DNA from: Oscillospiraceae bacterium
Lineage (GTDB): Bacteria; Bacillota; Clostridia; Oscillospirales; Ruminococcaceae
Assembly: GCA_021201235.1 (NCBI GenBank)
Contig: JAJQFI010000020.1
Coordinates: forward strand, 124,001-188,000
Direction: 5' to 3'
Length of the DNA: 64,000 nt
A program made the position numbers and the translations under genes. The notes beneath the pieces are model-generated. The model was not told the origin of the DNA. It saw nothing but the letters and a program-made list of their open reading frames with translations, and searched no databases. Every line of letters begins with the position of its first letter. The first letter of the stretch is position 1. This document shows positions 45,884-56,062 of this stretch, piece by piece.

Positions 45884-47689
45884 GTGACAAAGCAAGAAGT
45901 TTTGAAAAGATACTTTGGCTATGACAGCTTCCGCGAAGGTCAGGAGGAGCTTATCGACGCGATTCTTTCGGGGCAGGATGCTCTCGGAATCATGCCGACC
46001 GGCGCCGGCAAGTCCATATGCTATCAGGTTCCGGCAATGATGCTCGAAGGGCTCACCGTCGTTATCTCGCCTCTTATTTCGCTTATGAAGGACCAGGTGG
46101 GAGCGCTGAATCAGGCGGGAATTCCGGCTTGTTACTTCAACAGCTTGCTCTCGCAATATGAGTATTACGACGCCATAGAGCGTGCAAAAGCCGGAGAATA
46201 CAAGATTATATACGTCGCTCCCGAACGGCTTGAGATAGACAGCTTTTTAAGCATTGCAGAAGAGTGCGAGATTTCTTTTGTAGCTGTAGATGAAGCTCAC
46301 TGCGTCTCACAGTGGGGACAGGACTTCCGTCCGAGCTATCTTAAGATTCACAGGTTTATAGAAAGCCTCCCGCGCCGCCCCGTCGTCGGGGCATTCACGG
46401 CAACGGCTACTCAGCGTGTCCGGGACGACATCATGAAGGACTTGAGGCTTAAGAGTCCCAAAACCCTCGTCACCGGCTTCGACCGACCGAATCTCTACTT
46501 TGAGACGCACCAGAGCATCCCGAAAACCGATTTTATATTGAAATACGTCAAGGCTCATCCGAAGCAAAGCGGAATCATCTACTGCATTTCAAGAAAGCAG
46601 GTTGAGAAAATCTGCTCGGCACTGTGTGAGGCAGGCTTCTCCGCCACCCGTTACCATGCAGGGCTTTCTCAGGAGGAGCGCCGCCGCAATCAGGACGCAT
46701 TCATCTATGGCGACAAGCTCGTCATGGTTGCAACGAACGCCTTCGGCATGGGCATCGACAAGTCGGACGTCAGGTTTGTCATCCACCACGGCATGCCGAA
46801 GAGCCTTGAAGCCTACTATCAGGAGGCGGGGCGAGCCGGACGCGACGGGCTCAGGTCCGACTGCATCCTTCTCTATTCGGGGCAAGACGTGAGAATCAAC
46901 CGCATGCTCATCGACGACAATGACGGCAACCCGGATTTAAGCGAATCCGAGAAAGCCGCAATCCGTGCAAAAGAGCTTGAGCGGCTCAAGCTTATGACCT
47001 TCTACGCCACCATGACCGACTGCCTTCGGGATTATATCCTCAAATACTTTGGTGAAGCGGGTTGTGGGAAGTGCTCGAACTGCTCGAACTGCCTTGCCGA
47101 GTCGGAAGAAATCGACATCACCATGGAATCAAGAAGGCTCGTTGCCTGCGTCGCCACCACCGGCGAAAAATTCGGGCAGACAGTGCTCCTTGACTTCGTC
47201 CGAGGAATCCCGGGCGAAAAGCTCAAGCTGTTCCACCTCGAGGGCAAGAAGGGCTTCGGGTGCCTCAAGGACGTGTCCGTCAGGCGGCTTCGTGAAATAC
47301 TTGAGTATCTTCTCCGCATGGGCTACCTCAGGACCGGCGAATACGGCAAAATCATGCTCACCGAGCGAAGCCACGACATTCTTTCGGAAACGGTCAGGAT
47401 GAAGGTCACGAAAGAGCGCAAGAAGAGGATGCGTGACAAGAAGACGGAAAGAACCGCCGCCAACTCCGATCTCTTCGAGTTCCTTCGCCAGAAGCGCTCT
47501 CTTCTTGCAAAGGAGGAAGCCGTCCCGCCCTACATAATTTTCAGCGACAGAACGCTCCGCGAAATGGCAACGGAAATGCCGCTGAACGAAAACGAATTCA
47601 TGCGCCTCTCGGGCGTCGGCTCGCATAAGTGCGAGAAGTATTCGGGCGAGTTCATTCCGATTATACGGGAATTCATGAAAACTCATTAA
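45884..47689 (+). CDS. recQ: ATP-dependent DNA helicase RecQ
   Basis: 3'-5' helicase for recombination and repair; 601 residues. GTG start after AAGGGA. Walker A MPTGAGKSICYQVP, DEAH-type VAVDEAHCVSQWGQDFRP, motif VI YYQEAGRAGRDG, zinc cluster CGKCSNCSNC, winged helix, and a C-terminal HRDC domain (DLFEFLRQKRSLLAKE, LSGVGSHKCEKY). Complete. Confidence 0.96.
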   Translation: MTKQEVLKRYFGYDSFREGQEELIDAILSGQDALGIMPTGAGKSICYQVPAMMLEGLTVVISPLISLMKDQVGALNQAGIPACYFNSLLSQYEYYDAIERAKAGEYKIIYVAPERLEIDSFLSIAEECEISFVAVDEAHCVSQWGQDFRPSYLKIHRFIESLPRRPVVGAFTATATQRVRDDIMKDLRLKSPKTLVTGFDRPNLYFETHQSIPKTDFILKYVKAHPKQSGIIYCISRKQVEKICSALCEAGFSATRYHAGLSQEERRRNQDAFIYGDKLVMVATNAFGMGIDKSDVRFVIHHGMPKSLEAYYQEAGRAGRDGLRSDCILLYSGQDVRINRMLIDDNDGNPDLSESEKAAIRAKELERLKLMTFYATMTDCLRDYILKYFGEAGCGKCSNCSNCLAESEEIDITMESRRLVACVATTGEKFGQTVLLDFVRGIPGEKLKLFHLEGKKGFGCLKDVSVRRLREILEYLLRMGYLRTGEYGKIMLTERSHDILSETVRMKVTKERKKRMRDKKTERTAANSDLFEFLRQKRSLLAKEEAVPPYIIFSDRTLREMATEMPLNENEFMRLSGVGSHKCEKYSGEFIPIIREFMKTH

Positions 47690-47793
47690 ATCCGCACATA
47701 CGCCCATATTGTCCCTTGATTTTTATCGACATTTCGGTTATTATTATAGTAACTGTTATCATCGGGTTTTGAGTACCGAAAGGATATGATGAA

Positions 47794-48402
47794 ATGAAGA
47801 AAATATTGACTGCTGTTTTGTGCTTTGTCATGGCTGGTGTGCTTCTTGCCTCCTGCGGGTCGGGCGAGCTTGATATGGACACCGTTATGGGAACGGTCTC
47901 GGACGGAGTTTATACCAACGAATATGCCGACCTGACATTCTCTCCCACGTCCGACTGGACCTTCTATGACGAGTCGGAGCTCCTTGAGATGATGGACCTT
48001 TCGGAGGATTCCGTCGACACCGCCTCAAAGAGACAGAACGCCCTCTCCCGTGTCCAAATGCTCTATACTGCAATGGCTATGGACGAAATCGGCGCGAACA
48101 TCATCATCGGATTTGAAAATCTCACCATGTCGACCGACGGGACGAGCTATTCAGCGGAGGATTATGCCAACGAGATTGTCGCTCAGTGCGCCGCTTCGGG
48201 CTATACCTTCGGCGACGTCACCGCGATAGAAATCGGCGGGAACACCTATTACGAAGCAATCGGAAGCGTCGTGCAAAGCGGCTATGACATGACACAGGCT
48301 TTTTTGTTCCGACGGATCGACGATTATATGTGCTTCATCATAATCACCACCATCGACGGCTACACCATTTCGCCGGACGAAATTATCGCGATGCTGGGGT
48401 GA
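47794..48402 (+). CDS. uncharacterised lipoprotein
   Basis: 202 residues; signal peptide with lipobox LASC (Cys about 21), then a soluble domain with NEYADLTFSPTSDWTFYDES near the start and beta-rich YEAIGSVVQSGYDMTQAFLF later. Resembles stress-type lipoproteins of the PsbP/DcrB sort in outline only. Followed by the GAF-domain gene 4 bp after its stop. Confidence 0.75.
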   Translation: MKKILTAVLCFVMAGVLLASCGSGELDMDTVMGTVSDGVYTNEYADLTFSPTSDWTFYDESELLEMMDLSEDSVDTASKRQNALSRVQMLYTAMAMDEIGANIIIGFENLTMSTDGTSYSAEDYANEIVAQCAASGYTFGDVTAIEIGGNTYYEAIGSVVQSGYDMTQAFLFRRIDDYMCFIIITTIDGYTISPDEIIAMLG

Positions 48403-48406
48403 TGTG

Positions 48407-48874
48407 ATGGGAAAGTATGAAATGCTCGCCCGTGAGCTTGAGGCTCTTACGGACAGCGAATTTGACCTGATTGCGAATTTATCCAACGCGAGTGCGGCGA
48501 TATTCGGGAGCCTCGAAGATATCAACTGGGCGGGATTTTATGCCTTGCAGGGAGACGTTCTGATTCTCCGCCCGTTTCAGGGGAAGCCCGCCTGCATCAG
48601 GATTCCCGTCGGAAAGGGTGTCTGCGGGACGGCAGTTCTGAAAGACGAGGCACAATTAGTCCCTGATGTGCATAAATTCCCGGGGCACATTGCCTGCGAC
48701 TCGGCTTCGAACTCCGAGATTGTGATACCGCTTCACGCAAACGGCAGGATCGTTGGGGTGCTCGACATCGACAGCCCGACAGTCGGGAGATTTACGGAAG
48801 AAGATTTGAATGGGCTCAAGCTCTCTGCCGAGGTATTGGAACGCGCATGGGAACGCTCTTTGAATAAAACTTGA
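48407..48874 (+). CDS. msrC: free methionine-(R)-sulfoxide reductase (GAF domain)
   Basis: Reduces free Met-R-sulfoxide. 155 residues forming one GAF domain: INWAGFYALQGDVLILRPFQ, then Cys residues in GKPACIRIPVGKGVCGTAV and PGHIACDSASNSEIVIPLHA, matching the three-Cys pattern of fRMsr, and VGVLDIDSPTVGRFTEEDL. ATG at 48407, 4 bp past the upstream stop; GTG at 48404 is an alternative. Confidence 0.9.
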   Translation: MGKYEMLARELEALTDSEFDLIANLSNASAAIFGSLEDINWAGFYALQGDVLILRPFQGKPACIRIPVGKGVCGTAVLKDEAQLVPDVHKFPGHIACDSASNSEIVIPLHANGRIVGVLDIDSPTVGRFTEEDLNGLKLSAEVLERAWERSLNKT

Positions 48875-48891
48875 CAGATTGAGGTAAAAAC

Positions 48892-50598
48892 ATGACTAGG
48901 AAAAGAGTATTAATCGGCATCGGAATTGCGGCAATTCTTATAAGTATCGTCAGCTTTGCGGTTTTGAATATCAACACAATGGGCGAGGAAACCTTCTCGT
49001 TCGAATCCACCTATCAAGGCGACAAGGTCACCCTCAAGGCGACCATCTGGGAAGAGGACGACGCCGAATATGCCGTCCTCATCTGCCCGGGCTATTCCTG
49101 CGACAGGCAGAAGTGGCGCCCGATTGCGAACCTCTTCACCTCGAACGGCATGACCGTCATGAGCTTTGACTACTCGGGGCAGGGCGGCTCCTACGGCACA
49201 ATCGGCTTTGACAACGCAAAGACGGACGACATCGCCGTCGAGATTGCCGACGCCATTGAGGTTCTGCACGAAAGAACCGGCATCGACTATGACCACATAA
49301 TTCTGGTAGGGCACTCGATGGGCGGACGCTCGATTTTAAGGCTTTTGCAGGACTACAACAACCCCGATGCTGTCACGACCGTCACCAAGCGGGAAATTGC
49401 AAACGTGATTCTGATTGCACCCGAGGTCAACTACTTTGCGAACGCTCAGGCGAGCCTCTTTGCCGGAACCACCGACGCTGAGGAGGAGCCGTGGTCCTAC
49501 TATAACGAGAGCTTCATCGCCGGCACCAACGTCTATATCTACGGCTCGACTGCCGATGATATAGTCTCAGATAAAGATATATTGGCTATTTATGAACACC
49601 TCGGCGGTGTTGACGTTCCCGAAAGCGGAGTTTATGCGGACAGTCAGGTAAATAGCTACGGAAGCAAAATCACCGTCGGCGTGACCTCAGGCGTCCTGCA
49701 CTCCTATCAGATGTACTCGGCGAAGTTTGCTGACTATGTGAACGAGGCGGTTGCGGACATCACCGGCACGGAATCGAGCTTCAATTCGGGACTCATGCAC
49801 CTCGTTTATGTCGGTTGGTTTAGCGCTTTGACAGGCATCTTCACGCTCTTACTCGGCTTAAATATGGGAAGTAAAATCTCCACCGAGGGCGAAAGCCTGC
49901 CGGTGCTCGAAAATTCGAAATCCTTCCTCACAAGAAAGCTCATCATGTGGATTCCGGGGATTCTGATGGCATTCGTCATCTGTTGCGTGTGCGTCGTGAT
50001 GCCGTTCGGAAGCCCGATTATGAACATTCCCTACATGTGCTTCATTGCCGGCTACGGTCTTGTGATGCTGATTGCCTATCGTAAGGGCACTTTCAGGGGC
50101 ACTCAAGGCAAGCTTCCGAAGCCAACTTTCAAGACAAAATCCGACTGGAAGCATAATCTTTACTGCTTCGGAATCGTGGCGCTTCTGTGCATATTCGCTT
50201 GGTACGTTCTCAGGGCTTCGATGTATCGGCTGATGCCGCTGAACTGGCGACTCTTCTGGCTGATATTCAACGGTGCGCTCATGACGGTCGGCTACTACGT
50301 CTCCGGTGCTGAGCAGGACATGCTCGAAAATGCGGGCGCAAGTCGTGGCACGAGGCTCCTCTACAGTCTGATTCAGTATATCCCGCTGTTCCTGTTCGTT
50401 GGGTTCTATCTCATAATCAAGAGCTACTCCGGGCTCATCGGTCAGATTGTCAATGTAGTGCTCATGTATATCCTCTGCATTCCAATCGGCACCTTCATCC
50501 GGCACCGCACCGGAAACCGCCTTATAGCCGCAATCCTGACGGCGGTTCTCTTCCAGCTTCTTATGATTAACAGTGCGGCATTGATTTCGATGTTCTGA
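48892..50598 (+). CDS. alpha/beta hydrolase with C-terminal membrane domain
   Basis: 568 residues: N-terminal anchor (about 7-24), hydrolase domain with LICPGYSCDRQKWRP and the nucleophile elbow LVGHSMGGRSIL (about residue 143), then from about residue 300 a membrane domain of six to seven helices. Substrate unknown; likely acts on the outer face of the membrane. The fusion of hydrolase and polytopic domain is not rare in Clostridia. Confidence 0.8.
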   Translation: MTRKRVLIGIGIAAILISIVSFAVLNINTMGEETFSFESTYQGDKVTLKATIWEEDDAEYAVLICPGYSCDRQKWRPIANLFTSNGMTVMSFDYSGQGGSYGTIGFDNAKTDDIAVEIADAIEVLHERTGIDYDHIILVGHSMGGRSILRLLQDYNNPDAVTTVTKREIANVILIAPEVNYFANAQASLFAGTTDAEEEPWSYYNESFIAGTNVYIYGSTADDIVSDKDILAIYEHLGGVDVPESGVYADSQVNSYGSKITVGVTSGVLHSYQMYSAKFADYVNEAVADITGTESSFNSGLMHLVYVGWFSALTGIFTLLLGLNMGSKISTEGESLPVLENSKSFLTRKLIMWIPGILMAFVICCVCVVMPFGSPIMNIPYMCFIAGYGLVMLIAYRKGTFRGTQGKLPKPTFKTKSDWKHNLYCFGIVALLCIFAWYVLRASMYRLMPLNWRLFWLIFNGALMTVGYYVSGAEQDMLENAGASRGTRLLYSLIQYIPLFLFVGFYLIIKSYSGLIGQIVNVVLMYILCIPIGTFIRHRTGNRLIAAILTAVLFQLLMINSAALISMF

Positions 50599-50645
50599 GC
50601 CATTGCGTAAGACAAATAACTTTAATACAAACGGAGGAAACAACT

Positions 50646-51167
50646 ATGAAAGAAACATTGCAAGACCTTAAAACCAGAAGAAGTTGCAGAAAATATCGTC
50701 CGGAGCAAATCAGCGATGCCGAGCTCGACGAAATCCTCGAAGCCGGCACTTATGCGCCGACGGGAATGGGCAAGCAGAGCCCGATTATCGTCGCCGTTCA
50801 GAACAAAGCCGACCGTGACGAGCTCTCGAGGCTCAACGCCGGGATTATGGGAAGGGATGTCGACCCGTTCTACGGCGCGCCGACGGTTGTCGTCGTTCTG
50901 GCTCCCGCAAGCTTCCCGACAGGTCGCGACGACGGAAACATGGTAATCGCAAATCTTCTCAACGCCGCACACGCCGTCGGAGTCGACTCATGCTATATCT
51001 ACAGAGCCCGTGAAGTCTTTGAGACCAACGAGGGCAAGGCGCTTCTCAAGAAGTGGGGCGTCGAAGGCGACTATGTCGGAATCGGAAACGTAATCCTCGG
51101 CTACGGCGACGAAGGCGGAGTAAAAGAAGCGGCGGAAAGAAAGGCTGATTATATCGTCAAGGTCTGA
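50646..51167 (+). CDS. nitroreductase family protein
   Basis: FMN-dependent oxidoreductase, 173 residues. LKTRRSCRKYRPEQISDAEL with the FMN-binding Arg residues, AGTYAPTGMGKQSPIIVAVQ, and GIGNVILGYGDE near the C-terminus. ATG after GGAGG. Substrate unknown. Confidence 0.92.
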   Translation: MKETLQDLKTRRSCRKYRPEQISDAELDEILEAGTYAPTGMGKQSPIIVAVQNKADRDELSRLNAGIMGRDVDPFYGAPTVVVVLAPASFPTGRDDGNMVIANLLNAAHAVGVDSCYIYRAREVFETNEGKALLKKWGVEGDYVGIGNVILGYGDEGGVKEAAERKADYIVKV

Positions 51168-51184
51168 ATTAATCGGGGGTTAAT

Positions 51185-51988
51185 ATGAATCTGCCATTGA
51201 TTTTAGCGTATCTGTTCTTCATCGGCTCGGTGCTGGGCTGGGTGATGGAGCTGTTTTTCAGAAAATTCTTTTCCAAAGCCAACCCTGAGCACAGGTGGAT
51301 TAATCCGGGCTTCTGCACCGGTCCCTATCTGCCGCTTTACGGCACTGGGCTTTGCGTGCTGTATCTGCTCGCGTCCTTGGAAGAATATCTGCCGTTTGAA
51401 AGTGATGTCGTCAACAAGATAATCCTCTTCTTCCTGATGGCTCTTATGATGACGGTCATCGAGTTCATTGCGGGATTTATCTCGCTGAAGGTTAGCAAGG
51501 TACGGCTCTGGGACTACACCGGCGAGTTGGGCAACATCATGGGCATAATCTGCCCGAAGTTCTCGCTATTCTGGGCTATCTTAGGCGGAGTTTACTACTT
51601 CTTCATCCATCCGTACATAAAGGAATCGCTGGCATGGCTCAGCCGGAATCTGGCGTTCTCCTTCTTCATCGGGCTGTTCTTCGGCGTGTTCATCGTGGAC
51701 ATGGCGAACTCGGCACAGCTCCTCGTCAAGCTCAAGCATTTCGCCGAGGAGAACGAGGTTATTCTCCGGTACGAGAATATCAAAGCACAGATCCGCACCC
51801 GCAACGAGGAAGTCCTAAAGCGTGCCAAGGGCAAGCAAACCCGCAAACGCCGCTACCAGTTCCTCCACCCCTTCGCCACCGACAAGCCGATTAATGAGGT
51901 CTTGAAGGAGTACATGGAGGAGCTTGAAGAGAGGACGAATGAGTTCCGCAAAAAAATCGACCCGAAGGAACGGAAAAAGCAGGACTGA
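51185..51988 (+). CDS. putative ABC-transporter-type membrane protein (CmpB-like, PF06541)
   Basis: 267 residues, about six helices, beginning FFIGSVLGWVMELFFRKFF; RWINPGFCTGPYLPLYG and LWDYTGELGNIMGIICPKFS are the family hallmarks. Basic, coiled C-terminal tail. No ATPase adjacent, so the transporter label is uncertain. Confidence 0.85.
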   Translation: MNLPLILAYLFFIGSVLGWVMELFFRKFFSKANPEHRWINPGFCTGPYLPLYGTGLCVLYLLASLEEYLPFESDVVNKIILFFLMALMMTVIEFIAGFISLKVSKVRLWDYTGELGNIMGIICPKFSLFWAILGGVYYFFIHPYIKESLAWLSRNLAFSFFIGLFFGVFIVDMANSAQLLVKLKHFAEENEVILRYENIKAQIRTRNEEVLKRAKGKQTRKRRYQFLHPFATDKPINEVLKEYMEELEERTNEFRKKIDPKERKKQD

Positions 51989-51995
51989 ATTTTAT

Positions 51996-52020
51996 AACCG
52001 CCTGAAAAGGCGGTTTTATT
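51996..52020 (+). terminator. intrinsic terminator
   Basis: Stem AACCGCC / GGCGGTT with GAAAA loop and TTATTTT after it. Confidence 0.88.
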
Positions 52021-52109
52021 TTGAAAAAGCATTGACAAAATGTCGAAAAATGTTTATAATATACGCATGTAAATGCACAAATTGAATTTAAATTGTCGGT
52101 ATAAAGCAT

Positions 52110-52553
52110 ATGAGTACACTATTTGGCACAGCTAAAAATTGGGTTCAGAAAAATCGGTCGGATATTGTCGCTATTGCATCTATAGCCCTGCTGTATGTCA
52201 TATTTGCCCTGTTCGGAGCAGGTTGCCCCATAAAATTTCTGACCGGTGTTTCATGCGGCGGCTGTGGAATGTCCCGGGCTTGGCTTTGTGCTTTGAGGCT
52301 TGATTTTATCGGAGCCTTTCAATATCACCCGCTCTTCTGGTTAGTGCTTCCGACAATTTTTATTCTGATTTTCAGACGAAAATTTCCTAAATTCGCAAAA
52401 GTCTCGCTTTCAATTATTCTCGCACTTTTTCTGGCGGTCTACTTCATCCGCATGACTGATTCAAGCTGTGACGTGGTTGTTTTCCGTCCGGAAGACGGTC
52501 TGATTTATCGCCTCGGCTCTTACATTCTTTCGCTGTTTGGGCACGGGCAGTAA
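52110..52553 (+). CDS. DUF2752 membrane protein
   Basis: 147 residues with three to four helices and the family motif CPIKFLTGVSCGGCGMSRAW. Function unknown. Its start has no strong ribosome site. It forms a small unit with the following DUF4234 gene 28 bp on. Confidence 0.85.
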   Translation: MSTLFGTAKNWVQKNRSDIVAIASIALLYVIFALFGAGCPIKFLTGVSCGGCGMSRAWLCALRLDFIGAFQYHPLFWLVLPTIFILIFRRKFPKFAKVSLSIILALFLAVYFIRMTDSSCDVVVFRPEDGLIYRLGSYILSLFGHGQ

Positions 52554-52580
52554 ATAAATAATCTATGAGAGGAGAAAATT

Positions 52581-52982
52581 ATGAGAAGAATCAAAACTGA
52601 CAGAGGCATTGTCATGTACATACTTCTGACGATAATAACCTGTGGCATATACGGCTATTGGTTTATCTATCAGATGGCGCAGGATGTCAACGAAATGTGC
52701 AAAGACGACGGCGAACACACTTCCGGTCTTGTTGCATTTATTCTTTTGTCAATGATTACCTGCGGATTCTATGCCTACTATTGGTACTACAAACTCGGCA
52801 ACCGTCTTCAGGCAAACGCCCCGTCATACGGATTGAGCTTCGCCGAAAGCGGCACGACTGTCCTTCTCTGGTGCGTAATCGGTGCACTGTTGTGTGGAAT
52901 CGGTCCGCTTTATGCTATGCACATTCTGATGAAGAACACCAATGCAATGGCAATGGCTTACAACCAGATGCACGGATTTTAA
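52581..52982 (+). CDS. DUF4234 membrane protein
   Basis: 133 residues, three helices, with the doubled motif ITCGIYGYWFIYQM and MITCGFYAYYWYYKLGN characteristic of DUF4234. ATG after AGGAG. Function unknown. Confidence 0.88.
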   Translation: MRRIKTDRGIVMYILLTIITCGIYGYWFIYQMAQDVNEMCKDDGEHTSGLVAFILLSMITCGFYAYYWYYKLGNRLQANAPSYGLSFAESGTTVLLWCVIGALLCGIGPLYAMHILMKNTNAMAMAYNQMHGF

Positions 52983-53054
52983 TCCCTCAGGCTATACTTG
53001 AACATCAAAAAGCGCTCATGTGTGACATGGGCGTTTATTTTTTGCAAATACCCC

Positions 53055-53083
53055 TTGACAAATACCCCTGGAGGGTATATAAT
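53055..53083 (+). promoter_or_regulatory. csoR-copA promoter
   Basis: TTGACA (53055-53060), 17-bp spacer, TATAAT (53078-53083). The first CsoR-type operator fills the spacer. Confidence 0.92.
53062..53078 (+). promoter_or_regulatory. CsoR-type operator 1
   Basis: ATACCCCTGGAGGGTAT, the G-tract palindrome type bound by CsoR, placed between -35 and -10. Confidence 0.85.
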
Positions 53084-53097
53084 ACTTATAGAGAATG

Positions 53098-53114
53098 ATA
53101 CCCTCCGGGGGTAT
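53098..53114 (+). promoter_or_regulatory. CsoR-type operator 2
   Basis: ATACCCTCCGGGGGTAT, second palindrome 36 bp on, between the -10 box and the csoR start. Confidence 0.85.
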
Positions 53115-53130
53115 TTTATGAGGTGATATT

Positions 53131-53430
53131 ATGAGTAAGAATTGCTGTTGCGGGAAGACTACTGAACGCTCCGACGAGGAATACAAGAAGCTTATGAACC
53201 GGCTGAACCGGATTGAGGGGCAGATTCGGGGACTCAAGCGGATGCTCGAGGAGTCGGCTTACTGCCCGGACATCCTGACCCAGTCGGCGGCTGTTTCCTC
53301 CGCCATCAACTCTTTTAACAAAGAGCTCCTGTCGAGCCACATCCGCCACTGCGTTGCCCGGGACATCCGAAACGGCGACGACGAGACGATTGAGGAGCTT
53401 GTCGTAACGATGCAGAAATTGATGAAATAA
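53131..53430 (+). CDS. csoR: copper-sensing repressor CsoR
   Basis: DUF156 four-helix repressor; releases DNA when Cu(I) binds. 99 residues: [20 protein letters not shown], first ligand Cys in AYCPDIL, and His-x3-Cys in [11 protein letters not shown], i.e. the Cu(I) set of CsoR. The N-terminus has an additional CCCGK Cys cluster. Autoregulated through the two operators upstream and followed 10 bp on by copA. Confidence 0.95.
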   Translation: MSKNCCCGKTTERSDEEYKKLMNRLNRIEGQIRGLKRMLEESAYCPDILTQSAAVSSAINSFNKELLSSHIRHCVARDIRNGDDETIEELVVTMQKLMK

Positions 53431-53440
53431 GGAGATTTAT

Positions 53441-55960
53441 ATGGAACAATATAACGTTACCGGCATGAGCTGTGCGGCTTGCAGTGCACGAGTCGAAAAA
53501 GCCGTTTCAAAGGTCGAGGGGGTCACGTCCTGCTCGGTGAGCCTCTTAACTAACTCCATGGGAGTTGAGGGGACGGCTTCGCCACAGAGCATTATCTCGG
53601 CTGTTGAGGATGCTGGGTATGGCGCTTCTCTCAAGGGTGCGGAAAAGGCGGCTTCGTCGAGCGCTGATGATATCGACAGCCTCAAAGACACCGAAACGCC
53701 GAAATTAAAAAGAAGACTGATTGCGTCGCTCGGATTCTTAGTGGTGCTCTTGTACTTTTCGATGGGGCACATGATGTTCGGATTCCCTCTGCCGGGATTC
53801 TTCTCGGATAATCATGTCGCAATGGGACTCGTGCAGATGCTTCTCACCATCGCAGTGATGGTCATCAATCAGAAATTCTTTATAAGCGGCTTCAAAGGGC
53901 TTATCCACCGTGCTCCGAATATGGACACCCTCGTCGCGCTCGGTTCATCGGCGGCGTTCGTCTATTCGACCTATGTCCTCTTCATGATGACCGACGCACA
54001 GGTAAGAGGCGACATGGAAGCGGTCATGGGATACATGGACGAATTCTATTTTGAGTCAGCGGCGATGATTCTGACGCTTATAACCGTCGGAAAGATGCTC
54101 GAAGCCCGCTCGAAGGGCAAGACCACCGACGCGCTCAAGGGGCTTATGAAGCTTGCGCCGAAGACGGCTACTATTTTAAAAGACGGCGTTGAGACCGAGG
54201 TTGAAATCTCCAAAGTCAACGTTGGTGATATATTTGTAGTAAGACCCGGCGAAAGCATCCCCGTGGACGGAGTTATCGTCGAGGGCTCGAGCGCAGTGAA
54301 CGAGTCGGCGCTGACGGGCGAAAGCATCCCCGTCGACAAGGAGACCGGCGACGGCGTTTCAGCCGCAACCATCAATCAGTCGGGCTTCATCAAGTGCCGT
54401 GCTACGCGTGTCGGCGAGGACACGACCATTTCACAGATTATAAAAATGGTCAGCGATGCCGCCGCGACCAAGGCACCCATCGCCAAGATCGCCGACAAGG
54501 TCTCAGGGATCTTCGTCCCGACGGTCATCACGATTGCTGTTATCACTATTATAGTATGGCTACTCGTGGGGCAGACGTTCAGCTATGCGCTTGCAAGAGG
54601 CATCTCGGTCTTGGTCATCAGTTGCCCCTGTGCTTTGGGACTGGCGACGCCGGTTGCAATCATGGTCGGAAACGGCGTGGGCGCAAAGAACGGAATACTT
54701 TTCAAAACTGCTGAATCTCTCGAGCAGACCGGCAAGACCGAAACGGTCGTCCTCGACAAGACGGGAACCATAACGGCGGGAACGCCTGTGGTCACAGATA
54801 TAATCCCCTGCGATGGCGTAACCGAAAGCGAGCTTATAGAGCTTGCGCTGTCGCTCGAAAAGGGCAGTGAGCACCCGCTTGCAAAGGCTATCTTGAGCTA
54901 CGGCGAAGAGAATAATATCGAAAGCTCCGACGTTGCGGACTTCCGTGCCCTCCTCGGAAACGGCTTGACGGCAAATCTTGGCGGCGAAACCCTCTATGGC
55001 GGAAGCTTCTCGTTTATCGGAACGGTTGCAGAGCTTCCGGATGGCACAGAAGCGACATTCAATCAGCTTGCAGGCGAGGGCAAGACTCCCCTCTTCTTCT
55101 CCCGTGGCGGCAAGCTTATGGGTATAATTGCCGTTGCGGACGTCATAAAGCCCGACAGCGCAGAAGCTATAAGTGAACTCAAGGGCATGGGCATACGGGT
55201 TGTAATGCTCACCGGCGACAACGATCGTACTGCCAACGCCATCGGCTCTCAGGCGGGAGTAGATGAGGTCATCGCGGGAGTTCTCCCGGACGGCAAGGAA
55301 AGCGTCATCAGGCGGCTCAAGGAATCCGGCAAGGTCGCCATGGTCGGCGACGGAATCAACGACGCTCCGGCTCTCACTCGTGCGGATATAGGCATAGCGA
55401 TTGGCGCAGGTGCAGACGTTGCGGTGGATGCGGCGAATGTCGTCCTCATGAAGAGCAGTCTTATGGACGTTCCGGCGGCAATCAGGCTGAGTCGGTCAAC
55501 ACTCCGCAACATTCACGAAAACCTCTTCTGGGCGTTCTTCTATAATGCAATCGGAATTCCCCTTGCGGCGGGAGTTTATATAAACCTCTTCGGTTGGGAG
55601 CTGAACCCGATGTTTGCGGCGGCGGCGATGAGCCTCTCGAGCTTCTGCGTCGTATCAAACGCCCTCCGGCTCAATTTTGCCGACATAAGATCAGGTAAGC
55701 ACGACAAACCAAGGCATAAAAAGTCACAAAGAAAGAAGGTGAAAGATATGGCAGTAACCATGAAAATCGAAGGCATGATGTGCGGGCACTGCGAGGCAAG
55801 AGTCAAGAAGACCCTTGAAGCAATCCCGGGTGTCGTCTCCGCCGAGGTCAGCCACACAGCAGGCACAGCGATCGTAATCCTCAACGCTCCCGTCGAGGAC
55901 AGCGTTCTGAAGAAGGCTGTTGAGGAGCAGGACTACAAAGTAGTGGGAATTGAAAAATAA
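53441..55960 (+). CDS. copA: copper-exporting P1B-type ATPase with N- and C-terminal metal-binding domains
   Basis: Cu(I) efflux pump in the plasma membrane, 839 residues. N-terminal HMA domain ([15 protein letters not shown]), eight membrane segments, TGES in the actuator domain, Cu-site [12 protein letters not shown] (about 395), phosphorylation site DKTGTIT (about 438), GDGINDAPA (about 636). After the last helix comes a Lys/Arg-rich linker (about 750-769) and a second HMA domain with [14 protein letters not shown], identical in size and type to CopZ. This C-terminal domain follows a good ribosome site and an ATG of its own (55748). Regulated by CsoR. Confidence 0.95.
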   Translation: MEQYNVTGMSCAACSARVEKAVSKVEGVTSCSVSLLTNSMGVEGTASPQSIISAVEDAGYGASLKGAEKAASSSADDIDSLKDTETPKLKRRLIASLGFLVVLLYFSMGHMMFGFPLPGFFSDNHVAMGLVQMLLTIAVMVINQKFFISGFKGLIHRAPNMDTLVALGSSAAFVYSTYVLFMMTDAQVRGDMEAVMGYMDEFYFESAAMILTLITVGKMLEARSKGKTTDALKGLMKLAPKTATILKDGVETEVEISKVNVGDIFVVRPGESIPVDGVIVEGSSAVNESALTGESIPVDKETGDGVSAATINQSGFIKCRATRVGEDTTISQIIKMVSDAAATKAPIAKIADKVSGIFVPTVITIAVITIIVWLLVGQTFSYALARGISVLVISCPCALGLATPVAIMVGNGVGAKNGILFKTAESLEQTGKTETVVLDKTGTITAGTPVVTDIIPCDGVTESELIELALSLEKGSEHPLAKAILSYGEENNIESSDVADFRALLGNGLTANLGGETLYGGSFSFIGTVAELPDGTEATFNQLAGEGKTPLFFSRGGKLMGIIAVADVIKPDSAEAISELKGMGIRVVMLTGDNDRTANAIGSQAGVDEVIAGVLPDGKESVIRRLKESGKVAMVGDGINDAPALTRADIGIAIGAGADVAVDAANVVLMKSSLMDVPAAIRLSRSTLRNIHENLFWAFFYNAIGIPLAAGVYINLFGWELNPMFAAAAMSLSSFCVVSNALRLNFADIRSGKHDKPRHKKSQRKKVKDMAVTMKIEGMMCGHCEARVKKTLEAIPGVVSAEVSHTAGTAIVILNAPVEDSVLKKAVEEQDYKVVGIEK
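55748..55960 (+). CDS. copZ: possible independently translated CopZ chaperone inside copA
   Basis: In frame with copA, an AAGGTG site (55736-55741) stands 6 nt before ATG at 55748. From there 70 residues form a complete HMA domain ([16 protein letters not shown]...), the length of free CopZ copper chaperones. Separate translation is inferred; it could equally be only the tail of CopA. Confidence 0.5.
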   Translation: MAVTMKIEGMMCGHCEARVKKTLEAIPGVVSAEVSHTAGTAIVILNAPVEDSVLKKAVEEQDYKVVGIEK

Positions 55961-55964
55961 GATG

Positions 55965-56006
55965 CAAGAATCCTCAGAAAGAAATCTCTGAGGATTCTTG
56001 ACTTTT
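55965..56006 (+). terminator. terminator after copA
   Basis: 14-bp stem CAAGAATCCTCAGA / TCTGAGGATTCTTG followed by ACTTTTTG. Confidence 0.92.
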
Positions 56007-56062
56007 TGTTCCAATAAAACTATACTATTATAAGCAGCAAAATTTCAAAGGGGTCTTTATAC

